From Spartobacteria bacterium UBA695 (GTDB taxonomy: Bacteria; Verrucomicrobiota; Verrucomicrobiia; Chthoniobacterales; Chthoniobacteraceae): a stretch of 64,000 nt of DNA. The notes under the pieces were generated by a model. That model saw only the letters and a list, made by a program, of their open reading frames with translations, had not been told where the DNA came from and ran no database searches. Below are positions 45,788 to 53,739 of the stretch, piece by piece (position 1 is the stretch's first letter; each line of letters begins with the position of its first letter). The stretch is from NCBI GenBank assembly GCA_002298145.1, contig DBMP01000004.1, positions 1-64,000 on the forward strand, given 5' to 3'. The position numbers and the translations under genes are program-made.

Positions 45788-48700
45788 ATGAATAATCATT
45801 CATTTGGTTTCCCCTCGTTTGAGAATTTCAAAACCCCCATCGTACTAGCATCGATCGTGCTGCTCGGCGCTTACTCCGCAAACGCGGACTCCACCTGGAT
45901 TGGCGCATCGGGAGCGGATTGGGGTAACGGCGCAAACTGGAGCGGTGGCATTCCAAGCGGAGTCAATGCCACTTTTAATACCGCTCTCACCTCTGTCGTA
46001 AATACCGGTGCTGTCAGCGTAAAAAATATCACATTTGATACCAATGCGGGAACCGTATTGGGAACCTTCACCGTAGGGGCATTGGCGGGTGGCACTTTTT
46101 CACTCGCTCAGAGCTCGATCACCCAGATTACTGCTTCGATCGCCGGATCTAATAAGACCATTCTTTTCAATGCCCCTATCACCATCGGTGGTGCTGCGGC
46201 GGGGACTCATACCTTCCAAAATCTCAGTGCGGACTCAACCAATACGTTGAACTTTGCGGGGCCGATTTCCTCTACCGCAACCACTTCTGAAACGCTCATC
46301 TTGGGTGGAGTGAACACGGGCAACAACACCATCAGCGGAGTCATCAGCGACGGGACCCCGACGAGCGGGTTAAGCATCAGCAAACAAGGAGCTGGCACCT
46401 GGGTTTTATCGGCAGCCAACACCTACTCTGGAGCCACAACCGTTGCAAAAGGCACGCTGGTTTTGGACTTTTCCGCCTCGGGCGCGCCCTCTTCAAACAT
46501 CATTAAAAGTGGCAATGCGCTAACCCTTGGCTTTGGGGGGACAACCTATGATGGAGGCACCCTGCTCGTAAAGGGGAAGAGCACTGGCAGTGCTCAGACG
46601 CTTGGCGTTGTGACTCTTACTGGTCACATTGGCAGCACTATTGTTCTTGATTCGAAAGGGGGAACCGGCACGACACTTACCATCGGGAGCTTCTCCCGCA
46701 ACATTGGTAGCACATTATTTATCGATGCAAGCTCGGCAAATACCTCAATTGCAACTACGCTATCTGCCGCAACACTCGGCTATGCAATTATTAAGGACTC
46801 CACCGGCATCGGATTCGCACGAGCAAACGGTACAAATCTTGTCCGTTTAACAGGCCAAACGACACTTGCCGCGAACAGCAATAGCACCGCCACCGATTAT
46901 ATCACCTCTGGAAATATAGTTCATACCGGAGCTTCTTTAGGCGTAAGCACTCTCACAATTGATACGACCAGCGGAGCTGGATCCCTTAACCTTAGCGGCG
47001 GCACATTGGATGCTGGCCAGATGGGTATTCTCTCCATCGGCGCTAATTCATATACAATTTCGAACGGCGCAATTGGACTTTCGGGCAAAGAGATCATCGT
47101 TCATACGATGGGCACCGGGGGGCTCACGATCAGCGGCTCCATTAGCATCGGAAGCACTGGACGTCTTATTAAGAATGGAGCGGATACCCTTACCCTCTCC
47201 GCCGCCAACACTTATTCGGGTCGCACCGATGTTTTGCAAGGCACACTGAAAGCAGGCATCGCTTCCGTGCAGGGAGTTAGTGGTGCCTTTGGGTGGAAGT
47301 CAGCTATTATATTGAATAATGCGGCAAATACGAATCTCGACATCAGCGACTTCGATACAACGATCGGCTCGCTATCAGGTGGCGGGGACCTGGGCGGCAA
47401 TGTCATCCTCGGCTCGCATACCCTTACGCTCGGAGAAGATAACACCGGCCCCACCTTCTACGGTGTCATTAAAGGAACAGGTGGGCTGACGAAGATTGGT
47501 ACGGGCTCGCAGGTATTTGGTGGCATCAATACCTATACCGGAACAACGACAATCAACGCGGGTACAATCCAGGCTGGAATCGCATCGGTGGATGGGGTTG
47601 GTGGTGCGTTCGGCTTGAATTCAGCAATTCAGTTGGCAAATGTTGCGGGTGTGGGAATGAACTTGGCCAACTTCAGTACTTCCGTTGGATCCCTCTCGGG
47701 CGGTGGTGTAACCGGCGGTAGCACCACCCTGGGAAACGCCACTCTCACCACGGGTGGAGACAACACCTCAACCACCTATGCAGGTGTTATCTCTGGAAAC
47801 GGTGGATTGACCAAAATTGGATCTGGCACGCAAACTCTTGCCGGCACCAGTAACTATACCGGCGTCACTGCCATTAAGGGGGGCGTCTTGAACGCGACCA
47901 CGTTGGCGAACGGCGGTGCAAACAGCGCCATTGGCGCATCTGGAACAACCGCTTCCAACCTCGTGCTCGACAGCGGCACACTCCAATATACCGGCGCCGC
48001 GGCAGCAAGCACCGATCGCCGCTTCACCCTTACCGAGAAAGGCGGCGGAATCGACGCATCCGGCGCGACTTTAAACTTCGCCAACACCTCTGCGGTAACT
48101 TTCACCGGCAACGGCTCCCGCACGCTGACCCTCTCCGGCACCAGCACGGGCAACAATACCTTGGCCGCAATCCTCGGCGATGGCACGGGCGGCGCTACCT
48201 CTCTGGCCAAGAAAGGCACGGGCACCTGGGTGCTCACCGGGGCAAACACCTACACGGGGAATACCATCGTCGATGGAGGGGTCTTGTCGCTGGCCAATAC
48301 CAATGCCTTGGGGACCTCCGGCACGATAGCCTTCAGCGGCGGCATTCTCCAATATAGCGCCAGCAATGTGGTCGACTATTCAGCCCGCATCAAAGGCAGC
48401 ACGGGAACGATGATCATCGACACGAACGGGCAGTCGCTTTCCTACGCCACGGCACTGAATAGTTCCAATACTGGAGGCTTGAAGAAGCTGGGGGCTGGCA
48501 CGCTAACCCTCGCCGGGGTGAATAGCTACACCGGCGCAACTGAAGTCTCCAGCGGAGCCCTGGCTGTGAATGGTTCGCTTGCCGAGGGAAGCGCCGTCAC
48601 CGTCGACGCTGGCGCCACCCTCAACGGCACCGGTTCCATTGGCGGAGCGGTCGTTAATAGCGGCACCATTGCGGGCAGCTTGACCTTCAATAACGATGTG

Positions 48701-49678
48701 ACGATTAACAACGGAGCCTATGCTTCCGCCAGCGCCTTCAATGCCAACATCACCAACAACGGCTCGATCACCGGAGGCCTTACCGTCCAGGGCGGGAAAA
48801 CCCTGAGCGGCGGCGGCTCCGTAAGCGGCGGCCTCAATGTCCATGGCGGCAACGTGAACGGCTCCAACCTTTCCGTAACGGGGGCAACCGTCTTTAGTGG
48901 CAGCAGCAACCTGGCTGGCTCGATGACCTCCTCCGGCGGCATCAGCGTCGCCTCGACGGGCATCTTGAACGTCACTGGCAGCACCAGCAGCAGCGTGACT
49001 GTGAACAGCGCAACCTTGAAAGGCAGCGGCTCCACCGGAAACGTCGTCCTCGCCAGCGGCACCTTGAACGGGACACTATCCACGGGAGCCATCAGCGGCT
49101 CCGGCCTCGTCTCTCCTGGCAACAGCCCCGGCATCTTGACGGCAACCTCAGTAACCTCCAGCGTTGCCACCGGGTTCTTGAGTTTCGCATTTGAGTTGAC
49201 GACAGGGGTGCCGGACTACACCAACGCGACCAGTAGCTTGAACGACGTACTGCATATTACCAGCAGCAATGGGCTTACCCTTGAGGCGGGGACCTCGATC
49301 AGCGTCTACTTCTCGAATCTCTCGCTTGGATCCACGAACAAGTATGCCGGTGGTTTCTTTGTAGACGGAATGTCGACCAGCAACTTGCAGAGCGTCGTAT
49401 CTAACGCCACGTTTAGCTATTACGCAATAGATGGTAACGGCCTGACCAACAACCAGGGCGACACCCTCTTTAATGGCCTTTACTACACAACGTTGGATTC
49501 CTCCAAAGTATCCTACCAAGCCGTAGACGTAACAGATGCCATGTATGCCAAAGGGCCAGCAAGCGGCAGCGTCATGGAGTTCACCGTTGTCCCCGAGCCA
49601 AGCACCTGGGCGATGCTGATTGGCGGCGTGGGAATGCTGGGTTTCTGGCAACGGTCCCGCCGTCGCCTGGTCAAGTAA
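45788..49678 (+). CDS. Autotransporter-repeat protein with PEP-CTERM anchor
   Basis: A 1296-aa exported protein. The signal region (about 1-34, cut near ANA) is followed by a very long Gly/Ser/Thr/Asn-rich part likely to form a right-handed beta-helix. Six autotransporter-associated beta-strand repeats (ANTYSGATTV-type) occur near residues 210, 470, 580, 690, 820 and 915. Two adjacent units of about 105 residues (coordinates about 47180-47500 and 47500-47830) are clear internal duplicates, sharing GAFG and SLSGGG blocks. The end is VPEPSTWAMLIGGVGMLGFW plus QRSRRR: a PEP-CTERM sorting tag (PEP motif, helix, Arg cluster). There is no autotransporter barrel, so export and surface attachment should follow the exosortase route. 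No exosortase is in the window. A terminator follows. Confidence 0.88.
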   Translation: MNNHSFGFPSFENFKTPIVLASIVLLGAYSANADSTWIGASGADWGNGANWSGGIPSGVNATFNTALTSVVNTGAVSVKNITFDTNAGTVLGTFTVGALAGGTFSLAQSSITQITASIAGSNKTILFNAPITIGGAAAGTHTFQNLSADSTNTLNFAGPISSTATTSETLILGGVNTGNNTISGVISDGTPTSGLSISKQGAGTWVLSAANTYSGATTVAKGTLVLDFSASGAPSSNIIKSGNALTLGFGGTTYDGGTLLVKGKSTGSAQTLGVVTLTGHIGSTIVLDSKGGTGTTLTIGSFSRNIGSTLFIDASSANTSIATTLSAATLGYAIIKDSTGIGFARANGTNLVRLTGQTTLAANSNSTATDYITSGNIVHTGASLGVSTLTIDTTSGAGSLNLSGGTLDAGQMGILSIGANSYTISNGAIGLSGKEIIVHTMGTGGLTISGSISIGSTGRLIKNGADTLTLSAANTYSGRTDVLQGTLKAGIASVQGVSGAFGWKSAIILNNAANTNLDISDFDTTIGSLSGGGDLGGNVILGSHTLTLGEDNTGPTFYGVIKGTGGLTKIGTGSQVFGGINTYTGTTTINAGTIQAGIASVDGVGGAFGLNSAIQLANVAGVGMNLANFSTSVGSLSGGGVTGGSTTLGNATLTTGGDNTSTTYAGVISGNGGLTKIGSGTQTLAGTSNYTGVTAIKGGVLNATTLANGGANSAIGASGTTASNLVLDSGTLQYTGAAAASTDRRFTLTEKGGGIDASGATLNFANTSAVTFTGNGSRTLTLSGTSTGNNTLAAILGDGTGGATSLAKKGTGTWVLTGANTYTGNTIVDGGVLSLANTNALGTSGTIAFSGGILQYSASNVVDYSARIKGSTGTMIIDTNGQSLSYATALNSSNTGGLKKLGAGTLTLAGVNSYTGATEVSSGALAVNGSLAEGSAVTVDAGATLNGTGSIGGAVVNSGTIAGSLTFNNDVTINNGAYASASAFNANITNNGSITGGLTVQGGKTLSGGGSVSGGLNVHGGNVNGSNLSVTGATVFSGSSNLAGSMTSSGGISVASTGILNVTGSTSSSVTVNSATLKGSGSTGNVVLASGTLNGTLSTGAISGSGLVSPGNSPGILTATSVTSSVATGFLSFAFELTTGVPDYTNATSSLNDVLHITSSNGLTLEAGTSISVYFSNLSLGSTNKYAGGFFVDGMSTSNLQSVVSNATFSYYAIDGNGLTNNQGDTLFNGLYYTTLDSSKVSYQAVDVTDAMYAKGPASGSVMEFTVVPEPSTWAMLIGGVGMLGFWQRSRRRLVK
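47180..47830 (+). repeat. Two diverged tandem units inside the repeat protein
   Basis: Two adjacent segments of about 320 bp code for matching blocks in the same order: NTY(S/T)G, GIASV, GAFG..SAI, SLSGGG, G-NTLTxGxDNT, GVI. They differ at many positions, so the duplication is old. Confidence 0.7.
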
Positions 49679-49705
49679 CAAGAATCAAAGGGCAGCTTAC
49701 ACGAT

Positions 49706-49742
49706 GCCGCCGTAGCGTTAGGGGCGCTGCGGCGGCTTTTTT
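49706..49742 (+). terminator. Intrinsic terminator after the PEP-CTERM protein gene
   Basis: GCCGCCGTAGCG (49706-49717) pairs with CGCTGCGGCGGC (49725-49736) with one G-T pair and a 7-nt loop; six T follow (49737-49742). Confidence 0.93.
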
Positions 49743-49806
49743 AATGGCGGTATCTGGACCTGGCGGTAATATCTACTTTAAGGCAACCAGAATTCGCAAT
49801 GTGACC

Positions 49807-50772
49807 ATGAACACGCGTCAAAAACTAGAGATCTATTGTTTCGGAGAAGTGCTTGGTTTGATCGCCAACGGTTCGGAGGGGCGTCTCGCGGATGCGCACC
49901 AAGGGCTTTTAAGTTTTGCAGGTTCAGAGTCGAACGTTGCCTTGGCGTTGGCTCGGCTCGGGCATCGGGTTTCCTATGGCTCAGCGGTGGGAAACGATCC
50001 TTTCGGATGGCGCATTTTGAAGTCGCTACGAGGAGAGGGCGTTGATTGCGACCTCGTCGCGGTGGATTCCGAATGGACAACAGCTCTCATGCTCCGCGAT
50101 CGCCCGGCATGGGGAGAACCCTCGGTCTTTTATTATCGCCGCCCATCGGCTTTCGGAGCCCGTTGCGCGGAGATTGCAGAGAAGGTTCCGGTGGGAAAAT
50201 CGGTGCTGCTTTTTTTGAGCGGCATCACGCCCGCTCTCAATCCGCAATGCCTTCAGGCAACCTCGGATTTGCTCCATCGCGCGAATGCCGCAGGGACGCA
50301 GGTTTGGTTTGATATCAATTTCCGATCCAAACTGTGGACTTCCGGGGAAGCCCGAGCCTTTGTTCAAAAACATCTTCCCTATATGCATGGGGTGTTCAGC
50401 AGCCGGGCCGAAGCCGAGATCGTTTTCCCCGACTGTAATGCCGCAGATCTGGCGCAACGCTTTCTAGATTCAGGCGTCAGGGAATTAGTGATCAAGGAGG
50501 GCAAGGATGGGGCGAGTTATCATTCACTCGAACAGAAAATCTCACGCGAGGTTTTCCCAATTCCTCGTGAATTGGATCCCATTGGTGCGGGAGACGCTTT
50601 CGATGCGGGCTTTTTGTCGGCGCGCCTCGATCAACTCTCGTTGGAAGAACAGATTGAAAGAGGCTGCGCCTTGGGGGCTATCGCCTGCATGAACTACGGC
50701 GACTGGGAAGGGAGTCCCACCCGGCCTGAGTTGCAGCGCTTTCTGCAAGGCGCCACGGCAAGCCTTCGTTAA
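49807..50772 (+). CDS. kdgK: PfkB-family kinase, probable 2-keto-3-deoxygluconate kinase
   Basis: A 321-aa ribokinase-like sugar kinase. The N-terminal block FGEVLGLIANGSEG, substrate motif LSFAGSESNVALALARLGH, and the PfkB signature DPIGAGDAFDAGFLSA (anion hole and catalytic Asp) are present. WFDINFRSKLW is typical of KDG kinases. These phosphorylate 2-keto-3-deoxygluconate to KDPG, the substrate of the aldolase encoded next to it. That pairing is the main reason for the specific call; other PfkB substrates are possible. ATG 49807 opens the fold; the ORF extends upstream to 49744, but that segment falls directly after a terminator. It converges on the aldolase with stops overlapping in TTAA. 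Confidence 0.83.
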   Translation: MNTRQKLEIYCFGEVLGLIANGSEGRLADAHQGLLSFAGSESNVALALARLGHRVSYGSAVGNDPFGWRILKSLRGEGVDCDLVAVDSEWTTALMLRDRPAWGEPSVFYYRRPSAFGARCAEIAEKVPVGKSVLLFLSGITPALNPQCLQATSDLLHRANAAGTQVWFDINFRSKLWTSGEARAFVQKHLPYMHGVFSSRAEAEIVFPDCNAADLAQRFLDSGVRELVIKEGKDGASYHSLEQKISREVFPIPRELDPIGAGDAFDAGFLSARLDQLSLEEQIERGCALGAIACMNYGDWEGSPTRPELQRFLQGATASLR

Positions 50773-51413
50773 GCGCGAGCCTTTTGAATGGCCGCGACGA
50801 AAGCAGCGGCGGTTTCAGAAAGTTTCTTCCAATCTCGATTTTTAAGGATCTCTTTGTTTACAAGACTCGAACCGACGCCCAGCGCCACGGAGCCTGCTTT
50901 AATGAAAGCATCCACCGTCGCGACAGTCACGCCGCCCGTCGGCATAATTTGAAGGAACGGCATGGGGGCGAGGATATTTTTGATGTATTGCGGCCCGAGT
51001 TGGTCAGCCGGGAATATTTTGACGAAGTCTGCTCCGGCTTCGTGCGCGCTAAGCGCTTCCGTGGGGGTGTAAACCCCGCTGGCAATCGCCTTGCCATAAC
51101 GGTTGCACATCATAATGACTTCCCGACGGGTAGTGGGCGTGACAATAAATTCCGATCCCGCAAGAATCGCGGCACGACAAGTCTCTTGGTCCAACACACT
51201 CCCCGCACCGATCAGGATTTTGTTGCCAAAGCGATGAGCAACTTCATGAATGACTTGAAGCGCGCCCGGCGTGGTCATCGTCACTTCCATCGCGATCACG
51301 CCCCCTTCGCAAAGAGCCTCGGCCGCGCCCAGTATCTGCTCGGAGGAGTCGGAGCGAATGATGGCAACAATACCGGGATGAATCATGCGATCGATAATAG
51401 CGAACTTCGTCAT
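50769..51413 (-). CDS. eda: KDPG aldolase (Entner-Doudoroff)
   Basis: A 214-aa class I aldolase that splits 2-keto-3-deoxy-6-phosphogluconate to pyruvate and glyceraldehyde 3-phosphate. GIVAIIRSD (Arg20), AMEVTMTT (Glu43), KILIGAGSVLD, FIVTPTT and the Schiff-base lysine Lys132 in FVKIFPADQLG are all at family positions, and IMPTGGV follows. Length is normal. With the facing kinase it forms the last two steps from hexuronates or KDG. Upstream uronate isomerase, oxidoreductases and dehydratases are not in the window. Its promoter must lie in the 82-bp gap to the AraC gene, which is on the same strand. Confidence 0.93.
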   Translation of the reverse strand: MTKFAIIDRMIHPGIVAIIRSDSSEQILGAAEALCEGGVIAMEVTMTTPGALQVIHEVAHRFGNKILIGAGSVLDQETCRAAILAGSEFIVTPTTRREVIMMCNRYGKAIASGVYTPTEALSAHEAGADFVKIFPADQLGPQYIKNILAPMPFLQIMPTGGVTVATVDAFIKAGSVALGVGSSLVNKEILKNRDWKKLSETAAAFVAAIQKARA

Positions 51414-51495
51414 CCCATTAACTTATGATGGCTCTATAGGAAAGGTGAAGAACTATAAGTACTTTTTTGCGGACCCATATTTTCCTGTGGATTTT

Positions 51496-52383
51496 TTAAC
51501 AGCGCAAACCTGCGTCGCCGTGCGGGTGCTCCCTTTCGCGTTGGCGGAACTGTCCCGGAGCCAAGCCTTCGAGTTCGCGGAAACGACGCACAAAATGCAC
51601 CGGGTTGCGAAACCCGCTTTGGAAACCCACAAGCGATACGGGCAGTTCGGTACCGATCAACAAGGAACGCGCAAAGTCTAGCCGGATTCGCGTCAGATAG
51701 TCGTGAAATCCCTTGCCGGTAGCCTGCCGGAAAATTCGGGAGAGGTAAGCGGGCGTCATGCCAAACTGCACCGCCGTTTCTTCGCACCCGATGTTGTCCT
51801 GAAAATGATGTTCCAGCCAACAACTGATCTGCTCGAACCGTTGAGCGGCCTTTCCGCCAACCTCGGGCGGAGCCAGCTGGCAATCGGGCACCGAGAGCTC
51901 CACGAGGGCCCGCGCCAGGTGCAACGCCGCTCCGCAGAGACTCTCGGCCCGATCCCGACGGTTCAGGAGATGGATGATCTGGTCGATCGGCTCCGAGCAT
52001 CTGCGCCCCGTGTGGTGATAACTAGCGACCGGCCGCCGGGCAACATCCTGTTGGTTATAATACGAAACCCGTAAATATTTTTTGTTGGGCACAATGCAGA
52101 GCATCTCCGTTCGGGTATCCCAAGCATGCCGTTCCCATGAACCCGGCGGTGCAAAATACGCGTCCCCGGGTTTCATCACCAACTCGGCGGGGCCTGTTGT
52201 CAGCGGCAATTCGACCCGCTTGCGGCCCGAGAGAATGAGGTCCAGGCGCGACACCGGCAGGATATAGCCTCCGGAGGGCACATCCGGGCCAGGAGTACAA
52301 AAGAAAAGACGGCGAGGAAACTCGTGCGCGGCTGCCTCTCGCAGTTTTGCCAAAATCAGCTCCTGCATTTCGGAAGGGCTCAT
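51496..52383 (-). CDS. AraC-family transcriptional regulator
   Basis: A 295-aa regulator with an N-terminal cupin sensing domain (PSGGYILPVSRLDLILSGRKRV, PGDAYFAPPGSWERHAWD) and a C-terminal double helix-turn-helix (about 185-285: IGCEETAVQFGMTPAYLSRIFRQATG and VGFQSGFRNPVHFVRRFRELEGLAPGQFR). ATG at 52383 is preferred; a TTG at 52410 would add nine residues and cover one of the repeats in the promoter region. It is divergent from the Asp-box protein, which it probably regulates, with direct repeats between the two starts. It could also affect the aldolase downstream. Confidence 0.9.
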   Translation of the reverse strand: MSPSEMQELILAKLREAAAHEFPRRLFFCTPGPDVPSGGYILPVSRLDLILSGRKRVELPLTTGPAELVMKPGDAYFAPPGSWERHAWDTRTEMLCIVPNKKYLRVSYYNQQDVARRPVASYHHTGRRCSEPIDQIIHLLNRRDRAESLCGAALHLARALVELSVPDCQLAPPEVGGKAAQRFEQISCWLEHHFQDNIGCEETAVQFGMTPAYLSRIFRQATGKGFHDYLTRIRLDFARSLLIGTELPVSLVGFQSGFRNPVHFVRRFRELEGLAPGQFRQREREHPHGDAGLRC

Positions 52384-52390
52384 GGATCGG

Positions 52391-52452
52391 TTTAGTATAT
52401 AAATATCCAATTTGATCTATATCCAACAGAAAAAAATGCGGTTTTAGTATAT
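52391..52452. promoter_or_regulatory. Direct repeats between AraC regulator and Asp-box gene
   Basis: TTTAGTATAT occurs at 52391-52400 and again at 52443-52452, the second 2 nt before the plus-strand start codon. Between them ATATCCAA occurs twice in direct orientation (52403-52410 and 52419-52426, 16 bp apart). The whole divergent gap is very AT-rich. Direct repeats are the usual form of AraC-family sites. Confidence 0.5.
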
Positions 52453-52454
52453 TC

Positions 52455-53555
52455 ATGAACGATAGCGATCTCGCCCTCCAGCCCGTTGCGCCCACCCCGC
52501 TTCAAGCCAGACACCAGCCGGAAACCCGCCGATTCCAGGGAATTCCCGGTATCGAGCGAACCCCCTCCGGGCGGCTGTGGGCTACTTGGTATGGAGGGGG
52601 CGGGGACGAAGGACCGGATAACTATGTGATCCTGGCAACGAGCATCGACGGCGGTGAAACTTGGTCAGAGGAACTCGTGGTCGATCCGCCCGCTGATGTG
52701 CGTGCATACGATCCGGTATTATGGATCGATCCGCAGGGACGCCTCTGGTGGTTCTGGGCACAGAGCCAGGGGAAAAGCACCTACGATGGCCGCGGCGGGG
52801 TCTGGGCCGTGGTCTCAAGCGACGTGGAGCCCCCTGTATGGAGTCACCCGGTGCGCTTCGCCAACGGGGTGATGATGAATAAGCCGACCGTTCTAGCCAA
52901 TGGCGATTGGGCTTTGCCGACCGCCGTATGGGATAACCTCATCGGCAGCACGACCCCGCCGGAGCTTTTGCCGGAAAAGACGTCTAACCTCACCATCTCC
53001 ACCGACCAGGGCAAAACTTTCTTCCGTCGCGGCGGTGCGGATGTGCCATTGCGGAGCTTTGATGAACACATGATCGTCGAACTTAAAGATGGCCGGTTGT
53101 GGATGCTTGTGCGCACGAAATACGGCATCGGTCAGAGTTTTTCTCGCGACGGCGGCGTAACGTGGACTCCCGGTTGCGCCACGCCCCTGGGCGGCCCGGA
53201 CGCTCGCTTTTTCATCCGGCGCCTGAAGTCCGGTCGCCTTCTACTGGTCAACCATGTCGTCGATGTCGAACACCCTCGCGACCGCAAGAATCTGACCGCC
53301 TGGCTCTCCGAAGATGAGGGCCACTCCTGGCAGGGCGGCCTCCTGTTGGACGAGCGTGAATTGGTTTCTTATCCTGATGGCATTCAGGATGCCGAGGGCA
53401 ACATCTGGGTTATTTACGACCACGCGCGCTACAAGGGAGGCGAGGTTCTCATCGCGCGCTTCCGCGAAGAGGACATTCTGGCGAAAGCTTGTGTTTCGCC
53501 CGCAGCTCGGTTCCGCATCCCGGTCAGTCATTATCCGTTCCAGGCGCAGCCCTGA
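52455..53555 (+). CDS. Asp-box (BNR) sialidase-like protein
   Basis: A 366-aa six-bladed-propeller protein with four Asp boxes (SIDGGETW, STDQGKTF, SRDGGVTW, SEDEGHSW). Domain blocks GIERTPSGRLWATWYGG at the start and PDGIQDAEGNIWVIYDHAR near the end are typical of the 'sialidase family' in plant-degrading bacteria. No signal peptide is visible, and the usual FRIP motif is not clear. No sialic-acid lyase or epimerase gene is near, so sialidase activity is doubtful; a hydrolase for another acidic or deoxy sugar is as likely. It is divergent from an AraC regulator. Confidence 0.75.
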   Translation: MNDSDLALQPVAPTPLQARHQPETRRFQGIPGIERTPSGRLWATWYGGGGDEGPDNYVILATSIDGGETWSEELVVDPPADVRAYDPVLWIDPQGRLWWFWAQSQGKSTYDGRGGVWAVVSSDVEPPVWSHPVRFANGVMMNKPTVLANGDWALPTAVWDNLIGSTTPPELLPEKTSNLTISTDQGKTFFRRGGADVPLRSFDEHMIVELKDGRLWMLVRTKYGIGQSFSRDGGVTWTPGCATPLGGPDARFFIRRLKSGRLLLVNHVVDVEHPRDRKNLTAWLSEDEGHSWQGGLLLDERELVSYPDGIQDAEGNIWVIYDHARYKGGEVLIARFREEDILAKACVSPAARFRIPVSHYPFQAQP

Positions 53556-53638
53556 GCCACTGATTCCGGGTTGTCAATTTTTGTCAAACACGACAAAAGC
53601 CACCTAAAATCAGTCTCAAAAGCCTGGGTTGAAAAAGT

Positions 53639-53668
53639 GCGTAAGTAACTTTCTAAAGCTACTTACGC
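53639..53668 (-). terminator. Probable terminator of the aconitase gene
   Basis: A perfect stem GCGTAAGTA (53639-53647) / TACTTACGC (53660-53668) has a nested CTTT/AAAG pairing. On the minus strand it is followed by a T run (five T's after two bases). It lies 72 nt after the aconitase stop, in a 184-bp convergent gap. Confidence 0.6.
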
Positions 53669-53739
53669 CTTCTTCCGTCAGAAGCCGGAAAAGTGTTGCC
53701 GTCCGGCAGGAGGGTTCGCCCCCTGCCACCCCATCTGTT

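Noticed and set aside
45788..49678. A type V autotransporter
   Set aside because: The repeats are of that name, but no C-terminal membrane barrel exists; the protein ends in a PEP-CTERM tag.
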